From: Chondrosia reniformis
Taxonomy: Eukaryota; Porifera; Demospongiae; Chondrillida; Chondrillidae
Direction of reading: 5' to 3'
DNA length: 64,000 nucleotides
Assembly: GCA_947172415.1 (NCBI GenBank)
Contig: OX359191.1
Coordinates: forward strand, 620,001 to 684,000
A model generated the notes under the pieces. The model was not told the DNA's origin and did not search any database. It saw nothing but the letters and a program-made list of their open reading frames with translations. Positions 32,501 to 43,467 of the stretch are shown here, one piece after another (the first letter of the stretch is position 1; each line of letters opens with the position of its first letter). A program made the position numbers and the translations under genes.

Positions 32501-35500
32501 ATGGCGCTAGTACAGTATGGGCACGACTCTGAATCAGAGGAAGAGGATATTACTACTCCAATCGAGAAGCTCCCCCCAGGATTGGGTAAATTAATATACA
32601 GTACTTGTGATTACATTGTCACTGCCTCTTAACCTTAGAAAAAGAGACGTTACAGTAAAATCGTGCTAGAGTACATTTTACAAATCTTTTGGTAACTTTC
32701 CAACGAATGTATTAAAGGAGGTATTCAACTGTACTGATAGATTTACTTGTGACAACTGCCATCTAGTCTCTCTCCTATAGAGTAATAATTGAAATTGGAC
32801 TTTAGAATATATTTCCTCTTTCAGGCTCTGTAGGACTTGGTATTCCGATATCCAAACCCAAATTAGCAAGTGAGACTGAGGATGTGGCACTAAAGAAACC
32901 AGTGGTACAGCTAGCTCCTGTGTATTCATTAGTAGACTATGGGGAAGAGGAAGCCCCTAGTAATCAAAAGAAGGAGGAGCCAGATGAGACCACTCAGGTC
33001 ACTCCCCTAAGTGGGGACATGACAGTAGAGTTCAACAAAGAGAATGAGCTCCAAGAGACAGAAATGGTTAGTCACTCATACAAGTGATCATGAGAGGGTA
33101 ATTCCCTTTCAGACACACTTGTTGACATACAGATCATATATAATATCATTATACTGGTACTACACTCAGAAGAAAGGCAAAGAATAGCAAACTTTATATT
33201 TGTCTGTGAGGTTTTGGTATTAACATTTTTCAAATTGTTCTCAATAATTTAGATCATAATATCATTATACTGGTACTACACTCAGCAGAAGAAAGAACTA
33301 CTTTACAGGTGTAGTCCAGTGACACAGAAATAACTAACTTATTGAGAACAATTTGAAAATGTTATTAAAGCCTCACACACAAATATAACTATAAAGTTTG
33401 CTATTCTGTTAGCTTTATTTGTCCATCGTTATTCATTAGTTCTATCAGTGCCAATTCACAGTATAGGAGTTGTAATTATATTTTATTTGAATACTGTATA
33501 AAATTAACTTGTGATATATTCTTTTAATAGACTTTTATAAGTTACAGTTTAATTAGATTTACTCTGTTCTTATTAATGGGACCTTTAACACATGTCTTGA
33601 TTAATTGTCTCAAATAAACAACAGAATGTTTTGGGCTTCCTCAGGAATACAAAAATAAAACTAACATTGGACTTACTGCAGGGGATTAGATGATTAATTA
33701 AAAACTAGTGAAGCCAGAGTCCTAATCATAAATGAATATTCTAAACAGTTGTGGTTTGAGTATCACTTTGAGTATATATAACCCATCTCTACCAGCTACC
33801 TAGAATCAGTAATATTGAACTATAAATTTGTGTCAGTATATCTGTTAGTCAATTTGGAACGGGCAAAGCTGAAATCATCACATGTCTGGAAATCATCTTC
33901 ACATTTCAGTTTGTTTTACAGCAATATTTGAGATTGTCAGATATTTAACAAGTGATTTCATTAGAAAACAATGAATATCGTTACACAGTATACCTTGTAT
34001 CAGGAGTTTGGTTTAGATTCACTTCGTATGAAGTGTAAGAACCATACACTTGTGTAACAGTATTCAAATTATGGATACGAATGGCTTCTCCTGGTATAAA
34101 CACTGTGATGCCATTGAAATACCATTACCTGTAGATGCAATTCTCATTCTCATTTATTATAAAAGTATGTATAAATGTGTCCCCACCCCGTAGGACATGA
34201 GTATAAATGTGTCCCCACCCTATAGGACACGAGTATAAGTGTGTCCCCACCCTATAGGACACAAGTATAAATGTGTCCCCACCCCATAGGACACAAGTAT
34301 AAGTGTGTCCCCACCCCATAGGACACAAGTATAAGTGTGTCCCCACCCCATAGGACACAAGTACAAGTGTGTCCCCACCCCATAGGACACAAGTATAAAT
34401 GTGTCCCCACCCCATAGGACACAAGTATAAATGTGTCCCCACCCCATAGGACACAAGTATAAATGTGTCCCCACCCCATAGGACACAAGTATAAATGTGT
34501 CCCCACCCCATAGGACACAAGTATAAGTGTGTCCCCACCTCATAGGACACAAGTATAAATGTGTCCCCACCCCATAGGACACAAGTACAAGTGTGTCCCC
34601 ACCCCATAGGACACAAGTACAAGTGTGTCCCCACCCCATAGGACACGAGTACAAGTGTGTCCCCACCCCATAGGACACAAGTATAAGTGTGTCCCCACCC
34701 CATAGGACACGAGTACAAGTGTGTCCCCACCCCATAGGACACAAGTACAAGTGTGTCCCCACCCCATAGGACACAAGTACAAGTGTGCTGGAGTTCAGTG
34801 ATAGGCCTAGGAAGGTGAGAAGGGACAGGACAGTCACCCTACCCCCTGCCCCAGAGGAGAAATGTAGCCAAGAGGACCAGGAGAGAGTCATAAGGATCCT
34901 TGATGCAAAGCTAAGGACTGGACAAAGTGTCAATGTCAACATTCAACAGAGAAAAGACTTTCGGAACCCAAGGTACCTATATTTACATGACAAAATGGTG
35001 TTCAACTTTCAATGTGTAAACAGTTTGAACTGCTTTATCCAAATCCAGAGGTGCTACTTGATTAGGTGCACCAGCTTGAGTTGGCAGAACTGATATAGAG
35101 TTCACTTTAAGCAATTTTAAACTGAAAACGTTTTTTACAGTCTAAAACGTTTCATCAACTACACTATGCAGTGACTACAATGAACATTTTTGTTGTTTAT
35201 TTGTGAAAATGGATAAACTTCAAATAGTAATATGAGTCACTTTCAATACTGTTATTAATTGATAGAATGCATTTCTTAAAACACATAGAAATGGCTCACT
35301 ACTGTAATGTCCTATACATATGAATATTACATATATTTAAAGAACCATAGAAATGGCTCACTACTGTAATGTCCTATACATATGAATATTACATATATTT
35401 AAAGAACCATAGAAATGGCTCACTACTGTAATGTCCTATACATATGAATATTACATATATTTAAAGAACCATAGAAATGGCTCACTACTGTAATGTCCTA

Positions 35501-36651
35501 TACATATGAATATTACATATATTTAAAGAACCATAGAAATGGCTCACTACTGTAATGTCCTATACATATGAATATTACATATATTTAAAGAACCATAGAA
35601 ATGGCTCACAGTACTTCTCCACTGTAATGATCTTATCAGAGTGGCCAATTGACATTCTTGTTTGTTAGTATATACGAGAAGATGATCGAGTTTTACAACA
35701 TTGACGAGTTTGGAACCAACTTTCCAAAGGAGATAATGGACCCCGAGGAGTGGGGGGCAGAGTCGCGCTACAGGAATTTGGCTAAGGTGCAGAAAGAACA
35801 GTACGAGAAGAAACAGAAAGAAAAACTACTACAGCAGAAAACTAAAGTAAGTGGTTCTTATTAAGAGCCCAGTTGTTAGGTGGTTCTTATTAAGAGCCAG
35901 ATGGCCACTTATTAAGCAGCATATCTTATAAATAAATAGAACCTAGCTCTATACTACCACAAACCATTAGCCTATACGTACACATTGTATTAAGAGTCCA
36001 CAGGTATTCTGTGCCTCTTATTAAGAGCCCAGAGGTATTCTGTGCCTCCTATTAAGAGCCCAGATGTATTACTGTTATACTATACTGTGTTTCAACCTCT
36101 ATTGTGATCTGTATCAGTCTTCCTGTAGTATGTTGAGATCTCACATGTGTCTGCATTCCAATTGAACATGAAGTTATAATAACTATTATATTCTAAACCG
36201 ATTATATGGCTTAGGTAATTACGTATGTACTTCATGGATATCTGTTAACCCAGATTGGTGGTTGGTTAGCTTGTACTTGATTTGTTCACCTCACGTGTCT
36301 GTTGTAGGTTGAAGTGATAGCGTCTTCCTCAAGTAGAACTCAGCCATCTTCCAGTAGTGGAGTGCCACTCATGTCAGCTGGAGGTGGGTGTGTACCAGTT
36401 GACACACACGCCCCTTAACTGTAACTTAAATACAATACAGTGTGAAGTTGCTTTTGGTATCAAGTTTTGATTGTTCTTCTATTTCTGTTTCTATTTTAGA
36501 TGCAAAGAAACGGAAATCAAAGTGGGACCAGAGTGCTCCTGGGTCTACTGGTTCCAGCCCAAAGCGCTCTTCAGGTTCTGTTGGAGCACAAGCCATTCTC
36601 AATGCACAAATACAAGCAGAAACTGAGAAATTACTGAAACTGAAGAAATGA
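32501..36651 (+). CDS. SAP30BP: SAP30-binding protein (HCNGP) orthologue
   Basis: Six exons (32501-32585, 32825-33083, 34799-34972, 35669-35846, 36308-36383, 36500-36651) join in frame to 307 codons plus TGA, close to the roughly 308 residues of the vertebrate protein. The N-terminus is acidic (HDSESEEED, VDYGEEE). The family core runs over exons 3-4: IQQRKDFRNP, then SIYEKMIEFYNIDEFGTNFP and PEEWGAESRYRNLAKVQKEQ. The C-terminus carries KKRKSKWDQ. SAP30BP is a nuclear protein linked to the SIN3/SAP30 corepressor and to splicing of short introns. For exon 2, the donor at 33084 (after ATACAA) rather than 33067 keeps the phase with exon 3. The exon 3 acceptor directly abuts a 32-bp minisatellite. 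Confidence 0.92.
33181..33407. repeat. Fold-back element, about 68-bp arms
   Basis: Arm 33181-33247 (AGAATAGCAAACTTTATATT and on) is mirrored as reverse complement by 33339-33407, with a roughly 90-bp centre. Part of the centre (ATTATACTGGTACTACACTC) is a direct repeat of sequence at about 33147. It lies in SAP30BP intron 2 and is probably a non-autonomous DNA element. Confidence 0.8.
34165..34787. repeat. 32-bp minisatellite, about 19 copies
   Basis: A unit of 32 bp containing CCCCACCCCATAGGACAC is repeated about 19 times with few variants, ending 11 bp before the exon 3 acceptor of SAP30BP. Since 32 is not a multiple of three, all frames read the same cyclic peptide, which makes long false frames on the minus strand. 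Confidence 0.95.
35284..35610. repeat. 62-bp minisatellite, about 5 copies
   Basis: About five near-perfect 62-bp units, each beginning CATAGAAATGGCTCACTACT, in SAP30BP intron 3. Confidence 0.95.
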
Positions 36652-37625
36652 CACTTTCAACCTGACACATGTATACACACAAACTTGTATTCGCTCATTG
36701 TACATACGTACGTACATCAATATTTATGACACCAACTATACACATACATTATGAATAATTTGCTACATCTACTTTAGAGTAAAAGGCCTATAGGGAACTA
36801 AACAACCTAGTGAGAGCTTTGGATGAGGATACAAGACCTTCTCTTCTCCACTGGGCCAGATAGTTGTTTTACATTGCATTTCAAGTGCATGCGATTATAT
36901 GGTATATACATGTAAGGATTCTATATATACTGTATACTATGTACTATTGAGAAGTATATATATGACACTGGAATGGTAATAAAATCACTTCAATGAAGGT
37001 TGTGCGTGATCCAATTTCAGTAGTGCATCTTATTATAAAATGGACTCTTGTATTTTCATTATATTTACATACTGTATATACAGGATGGTAATATGTACAT
37101 AACATGAATGCATAAATTATTGATTAGTGTTAATGTGAAGTTATGCGAGTCCATTAACTGGTAAGGGAGTTCCCCGAGTACTACTTGAATGATCTTTGTT
37201 CTAGTATCATCAAAGAACATCTTCACTAGTAATAGTAACAAGATCTAAAATAGTAGATAGATCAAAATTAAATTTCTCAGAAATTTTACAGGTTTCTAAG
37301 GAATTTTTTTAAATAAGTGGAATTCTTTAAATACTTTACCTAAACTTTAGTTTAGTTCTTTAAATACTTTCCCTAAACTTTAGTTACATACTAATATCCA
37401 ATGTTGGTAGAAATGTTACCCCAAAAGAGATATAACACATTGGTTAGGAATATGTGTACATCCAAGTAGTCACTCTGCACCTAGAATGGTCACGTGATAG
37501 TCATGTGACACAACTTACTGATAGACTAGGGATACAACAACAGACTTGTCAAACGTTAACATTTTTATAATTTGTACCGTAAGTACATCATTTACTCACA
37601 ACACAAGTGGATTCACACGACTCAC
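36652..37625. other. Intergenic with dispersed repeat
   Basis: The SAP30BP 3' region, then no coding exon. About 36805-36862 (GAGCTTTGGATGAGGATACA and following) is a direct counterpart of the inverted repeat at 22922-22985 and related to the end of the ANK-3 first exon. A 30-bp tandem (TTTAGTTCTTTAAATACTTT) lies near 37320-37385. Confidence 0.45.
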
Positions 37626-39888
37626 CTGATCCACACTTGATTAGCACTCCTCGATGTAATACCTCACAACCGCATACTGAGCATTCAATGCTGCAAAGTG
37701 CAGTGAATTGGTTCCTTCCTATACACACAATTTCAAAGGTATCACTTACTACCCAGATACGTATGTCTACCACAATGCAACATTTTTAAACAATGCTGGC
37801 AGATAGATGAAACTGATCTAGAATTTCCACACCTTATTTCCAGCTCTGTAGTCCAACTTGTGCTCATTCACAAGATACTTGATCATCTCTAGAGACCCGT
37901 ACCACGAGGCAAAATGTAAAACATTCGTATTGCCCTACAGTGAAATAAACATCATGCTATGACAGTGGTGAGTGAAGGATGAGTGAGAAATGAGTGAAGG
38001 AGAATGAGGAATGAGTGAAGGAGAGTAAAGGATTCATGTAATAATATACGTATCTCACCAAATCGACAATGTGAGGATCCACTTTACATTCATGAATGAA
38101 GAACTTGATCACATCAAAGTGACCATTAGCGGCAGCAAAGTGCAAAACAGTTGAACCATCCTACACACATATATGCGTGGGTAATAAGATATAAGTGGAC
38201 GGGGTAAAACCCTGAGTCAAATGAGACTAATAAGACATCCTTACCCATCATATCATATGCATCCATAAAACAGTATGTCTCCATGGTAACACAACATTTC
38301 CATACCTTGTTTGCCACATTTGGGTCCATCTTGTGTACAAGAATGAGATACCTCAGAATGTCAAGAGCGCCCTTCTCTGATGCATTGAGCACAATATTCC
38401 CTCCATTCTGAAATATGAACGGTGAAACCTTTAAATCTTGCTGTACCTGTTTTCCTATGCATATACCTCTAGACTAATCAGTTATACCGAATTGGTAATG
38501 TTGTCACAGAAATGTTTCACTTAAGTGTTGAGAAGTAATCAAATCACTTGTTGAAAGTATTTTAAAACTGAGTACACTAACCAGACTTAATCACTTTAGT
38601 TAGATGACTGTCATTAGGGCAAGGATAGAGACCTGAGTACACTAACCAGACTTAATCACTTTAGTTAGATGACTGTCATTAGGGCAAGGATAGAGACCTG
38701 AGTACACTAACCAGACTTAATCACTTTAGTTGGATGACTGTCATTAGGGCAAGGATAGAGACCTGAGTACATTAACCAGACTTAACCACTTTAGTTAGAT
38801 GACTGTCATTAGGGCAAGGATAGAGACCTGAGTACATTAACCAGACTTAATCACTTTAGTTGGATGACTGTCATTAGGGCAAGGATAGAGACCTGAGTAC
38901 ACTAACCAGACTTAATCACTTTAGTTAGATGACTGTCATTAGGGCAAGGATAGAGACCCGAGTACATTAACCAGACTTAATCACTTTAGTTGGATGACTG
39001 TCATTAGGGCAAGGATAGAGACCTGAGTACACTAACCAGACTTAATCACTTTAGTTAGATGACTGTCATTAGGGCAAGGATAGAGACCTGAGTACACTAA
39101 CCAGACTTAATCACTTTAGTTAGATGACTGTCATTAGGGCAAGGATAGAGACCCGAGTACATTAACCAGACTTAATCACTTTAGTTAGATGACTGTCATT
39201 AGGGCAAGGATAGAGACCTGAGTACATTAACCAGACTTAATCACTTTAGTTGGATGACTGTCATTAGGGCAAGTATAGAGACCTGAGTACACTAACCAGA
39301 CTTAATCACTTTAGTTGGATGACTGTCATTAGGGCAAGGATAGAGACTTGAGTACACTAACCAGACTTAATCACTTTAGTTGGATGACTGTCATTAGGGC
39401 AAGGATAGAGACCTGAGTACATTAACCAGACTTAATCACTTTAGTTAGATGACTGTCATTAGGGTAAGGATAGAGACCTGAGTACATTAACCAGACTTAA
39501 TCACTTTAGTTGGATGACTGTCATTAGGGTAAGGATAGAGACCTGAGTACATTAACCAGACTTAATCACTTTAGTTAGATGACTGTCATTAGGGCAAGGA
39601 TAGAGACCTGAGTACACTAACCAGACTTAATCACTTTAGTTAGATGACTGTCATTAGGGTAAGGATAGAGACCCTATATTATATTCGTACGTACAAAGCT
39701 TCCTTCAGAACCACTTGTATATTATATCATAATGAACGGTCCTACTGTAACACCATACTGTATGACAGTACAGTCAAATTAACTACTAAAGAGATGGATG
39801 CCAAAGGACCACTTTACAATTCAAAATTGAGTGTCTCCTCGACTGTATTTCCTCATAGATAACACCCACCCACCCACACACACACACA

Positions 39889-39927
<39 letters not shown>

Positions 39928-42484
39928 ACACACACACACACATATGTATGTACAAGTTGAGTCGTGCATCTTACATCATCCAAAGTCTCGGGGTCCATCT
40001 TACACTCCTCTATATAGTACCTGACCAGAGGAAACTGACCGTTAAGAGCTGCAAAGTGCAAGGAATTTGCTCCATCCTACGTTTAGCAATAAAAATGATT
40101 TCAAACACATGTCAACAATAGCACCTCATGCAGTCAAATACGTAGATACATAGCTAGTTAAACACTTCTATGTGTAGCTACGTAGCTTCTTCTATCACAA
40201 ATCTGTTAACTAAACTAGCCACACAGAAATGAGTTACTCAGGTTTTAGGCCAGTGTCATTCCCTATAGTGTTGTTCATAGATCCAAGATAAGCAAGTACT
40301 ACGTATATATCAGGAATTGAATGCATGTGTCTAAAGAATGCAAAATTGTGAGTTTTGCCCTCATCTGAAATCTTTCAATGCATATTGATTTAACACCTTA
40401 GAAGTCCTATATACTAGTCCGTACACTTAAAACTTTATCACTCATTCTTTTAACGTTTTACATACACCTGTCATTTGGATAAATCTATTATCCTTGCATT
40501 CAATTCCTGATATACGGTAATTGTCAAAAATAGTAACTTGCACACCTTTCTCACATATCTTGGATCCGATTTGTGGACATTCATCAGATACTTCACTAGC
40601 GGAATTGAACCATTCCATGAAGCACTGTGTAGCACGTCAGCTCCATCCTACATGAACATTAAGAATGCAAGTATACACATACAAATACAACTTTGCACAG
40701 TACACTGATTAGCTCCACAATTTTAATAATAATACACTAAATAATTGAACACTATTAAGTTCCATTAAAGACTGTAAGACACATGTGATTCCAAATTCTT
40801 AGGCCACAAACGACCGCAAAGTTCTTTAATCGTAGTCTTTTTGAAATTTATATTAATCGATAGTGCTTTGGTATATAGGGTAAGCTATGTGTAAGATCTT
40901 CTTCTGAATTAAGACAAAAAGACTAGTTTTACACTTGTTCCACATACATATGCGGCTTACGGTCGTTAAGGGGGTTGCAATTGCATATGTATGCAGTCGT
41001 TAAAAGGACAAGTTCCATTGATATAATTACAAAGATTAGTAACAGCTAATTACTGATTATTAATACGTTTGTTAACCAAAAAATTTCATTATCCAAACTT
41101 GTAGATCTAACCGTGCATTCTCCACTATTTTACCATACTTACTACATACGTACATACCATTTTCCTACATAACATACTATATTACTGCAATGCATGGTAT
41201 GTATGTGATGCAACTCACCTCATCCAAAATGTGTGGATCAACATGGCATTCCTCAATAAAATACTTCACCATTTCAATTCGACCATTAGTCGCTGCTACA
41301 TGTACTGAATTCTTTCCATCCTGTTCACAAAATTATAAGAAAAGCAAACGGACATTCACCTCGATGTACAGTACTGCAATAAAATGGCTACTTCACTCAA
41401 AGTGATTGCATAATAATGGAAACCATACAACCTTGTTATTAGTCCGTGGGTCCAGTTTGCACTTGGCCATCAAATACTTGACTAACGGAACGGACCCAGA
41501 CCACGCCGCACAATGGAGCGTATCCACTCCGTCCTAAAGTGACATAAAAACCATCTTGAACAATGGACCTTTAGTGCAACCTACTTAATCTACCATTATC
41601 AGTTTGTGACAGAATGACAGGTTCGGCATCTTATCTAAACATGTATTATTTATATATGTGATTCTATCTCTGCTCAAGAAGCATTTTGCTGTTTTCTTTA
41701 AATTAGCAAATATTTGTCTCTTTCATTTAATTATATTCCAATCTGCCATTCCAGGCAAATTTTACAGTCTGGTGAATTAAGTGAAGGTAGATTATCTCAA
41801 ACGGACTGTACCTACCTATATCCTACCTACTACAATAGTGTATAGATATATCCCACCTGATCCACAACACTGGGTTCAATTCCCTGTTCTTCAATGAAAT
41901 ACTTAACGAGAGCAACCTGGCCCTTCAGAGCTGCTACGTGCAGAGGATTAGCAATATCCTGCAAATACACATTAAGTAGAAGATGGCAGCACTTGACTTC
42001 AGAAACACCACAACTTACGTACTTGTTAAAAATTAATAATTACATAATTTAATATTTAATATTTATAATAATTTAATTAATGTTTAATAATTTTAAGGAT
42101 ATTTACAGATAATCTGAAACACCGTTTTCCCATTTGACATCAATATGAGAAGCCCATGAAATACTTAAATTGTTTTACTTAGGGAAAACCCCTAGAGCCT
42201 TGAATGAGGATACAGTTTTGTTTTCTTCCTTTTCCACTAGACCTACTGGGCCTAACAGCTGATATGGGAATTCCACTCTCCACTAGTGACCACAGGAGTC
42301 TATTTCTTCTCTTCTTCTCTAAGGCCTTAGCTCCGAGTGCTTCATCAAAGTGTCTTAGGTATTGGATGGCAGTGTGTACTGCATACAGTATAGTAGCATA
42401 CGTACGTGTATATACATCGTATATGTACCCTGGTTGGATGACGCATTTCTTTGCTATCTTCACTTGCTTTAAAACTCCTTCCAT
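37626..42484 (-). CDS. ANK-3: ankyrin-repeat protein with conserved N-terminal helical module
   Basis: The first visible coding exon ends near 42180-42230 (ATG at 42484). Nine ankyrin exons follow at 41958-41857, 41533-41432, 41320-41219, 40647-40546, 40076-39975, 38407-38306, 38160-38059, 37934-37833 and 37718-37626. Eight are exactly 102 bp and phase 0; the last is 93 bp and carries an in-frame TAA. The N-terminal module (QVKIAKKCVIQPGYIYDVYT, then AIQYLRHFDEALGAKALEKK) is helical and not a family I can name. Ankyrin units read like DIANPLHVAALKGQVALVKY. The donor of the first exon is unclear: copy 2 has CTTGGTATG there and this copy lacks it. A TATA/E-box promoter and a 5' untranslated exon with a GTAAGT donor lie at about 43100-43303. 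Function: inferred protein-binding scaffold. Confidence 0.7.
38570..39675. repeat. 65-bp minisatellite, about 17 copies
   Basis: About 17 tandem units of 65 bp (GAGTACACTAACCAGACTTA and on) with a few alternating variants (TTAGATGAC or TTGGATGAC). The array fills the intron between two ANK-3 exons. Confidence 0.95.
39874..39942. repeat. CA microsatellite
   Basis: An interrupted (CA)n run inside an ANK-3 intron, about 30 dinucleotides. Confidence 0.9.
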
Positions 42485-43228
42485 CCATCTCTCACGAGTA
42501 GAATCTCTTATATAACAACATACCTACGTACATATAGGAATATGATACATTTCAGAGTACACACAGTGGTAGTTTAGCGGGTGTTCTGAGTGCTAAAGCA
42601 CCCTCTGGCCCTGAAGTCGTACTAAAACATTTGGTAAAATACTAGCCAAACCGCCTCATACATTATCTCTATTGCGCCGTTTACAAATTCCTTTCGCTAG
42701 ATGCACCCACGTACCGTTCCGCCATTTTGAATGCTACGGGACAAATGGCGTACGATAGGTATGTGTAGACGAGACTTGAAGGGGAGGATGTCACCTTCGT
42801 AGCCTCATAGCTCATTTAACGGTAGAACGTCCTACATCGCACACTGATACACCAAACAACGGATATTTACGAATTAGCACGAGGAAAACAAACGACTTGT
42901 CAGTCGCGCGGAATGTCAACGGTTACACATATTCACGGAAAATAAATTAAAATTACCATTTTACCACGTTACACTGATAGAAAAGGCCAATTTGAGTTAA
43001 TACATACGAAAATGTATGATTATCGTTGTCTAATTATTATTAATATTAGATGGATCTTGAAATCTTATAACTGAACTAACGTCGATCGCTTCACTTACCA
43101 AGTTAACTAGCGTACCTCGACAACAGGAACTAGAACAGCGCTAAGCAGCAGAGAAAGACTTCTGGATACGCCCAATACTTGAACATTAATCCAACCTGAT
43201 CGACCCCATGCAACATCAATACGCCATG

Positions 43229-43303
43229 CCACGTGGTGCTTTAGGGGGCGTAGATTGCTCCTAGTTATGGAATACCACGTTCACGTGATCATGCTATATA
43301 TAG
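43229..43303 (-). promoter_or_regulatory. ANK-3 promoter: TATA and two E-boxes
   Basis: On the minus strand, TATATATAG (43295-43303) precedes CACGTG at 43282-43287 and again at 43230-43235. A GTAAGT donor near 43100 would end a 5' untranslated exon. The arrangement is preserved in the duplicate at 57745-57819. Confidence 0.5.
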
Positions 43304-43467
43304 CTTGCGATACTTCATAATAGATGAACAAGTATAGATACATGTACATGTGAATATATGTGCACAGTGTGGAGTTTAAGTGATGAAGGCCTATATATGT
43401 TTGCAACATTTTTAAATGTCCAAGTTGATCATAATAGAGGGTTTTCCCCATCCTCCTTTAACATATT

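Noticed and set aside
34125..34942. Long minus-strand frames (up to 240 codons) reading VSYGVGTHLYLCPMGWGHTC repeats
   Set aside because: They are produced by the 32-bp minisatellite, whose length is not a multiple of three, so every frame reads the same cyclic peptide. They overlap SAP30BP intron 2 and exon 3 on the wrong strand.
39786..40121. Frames running through the CA microsatellite on both strands
   Set aside because: They are extensions of ankyrin exon 39975-40076 or of the dinucleotide repeat. The real coding part is only the 102-bp exon.
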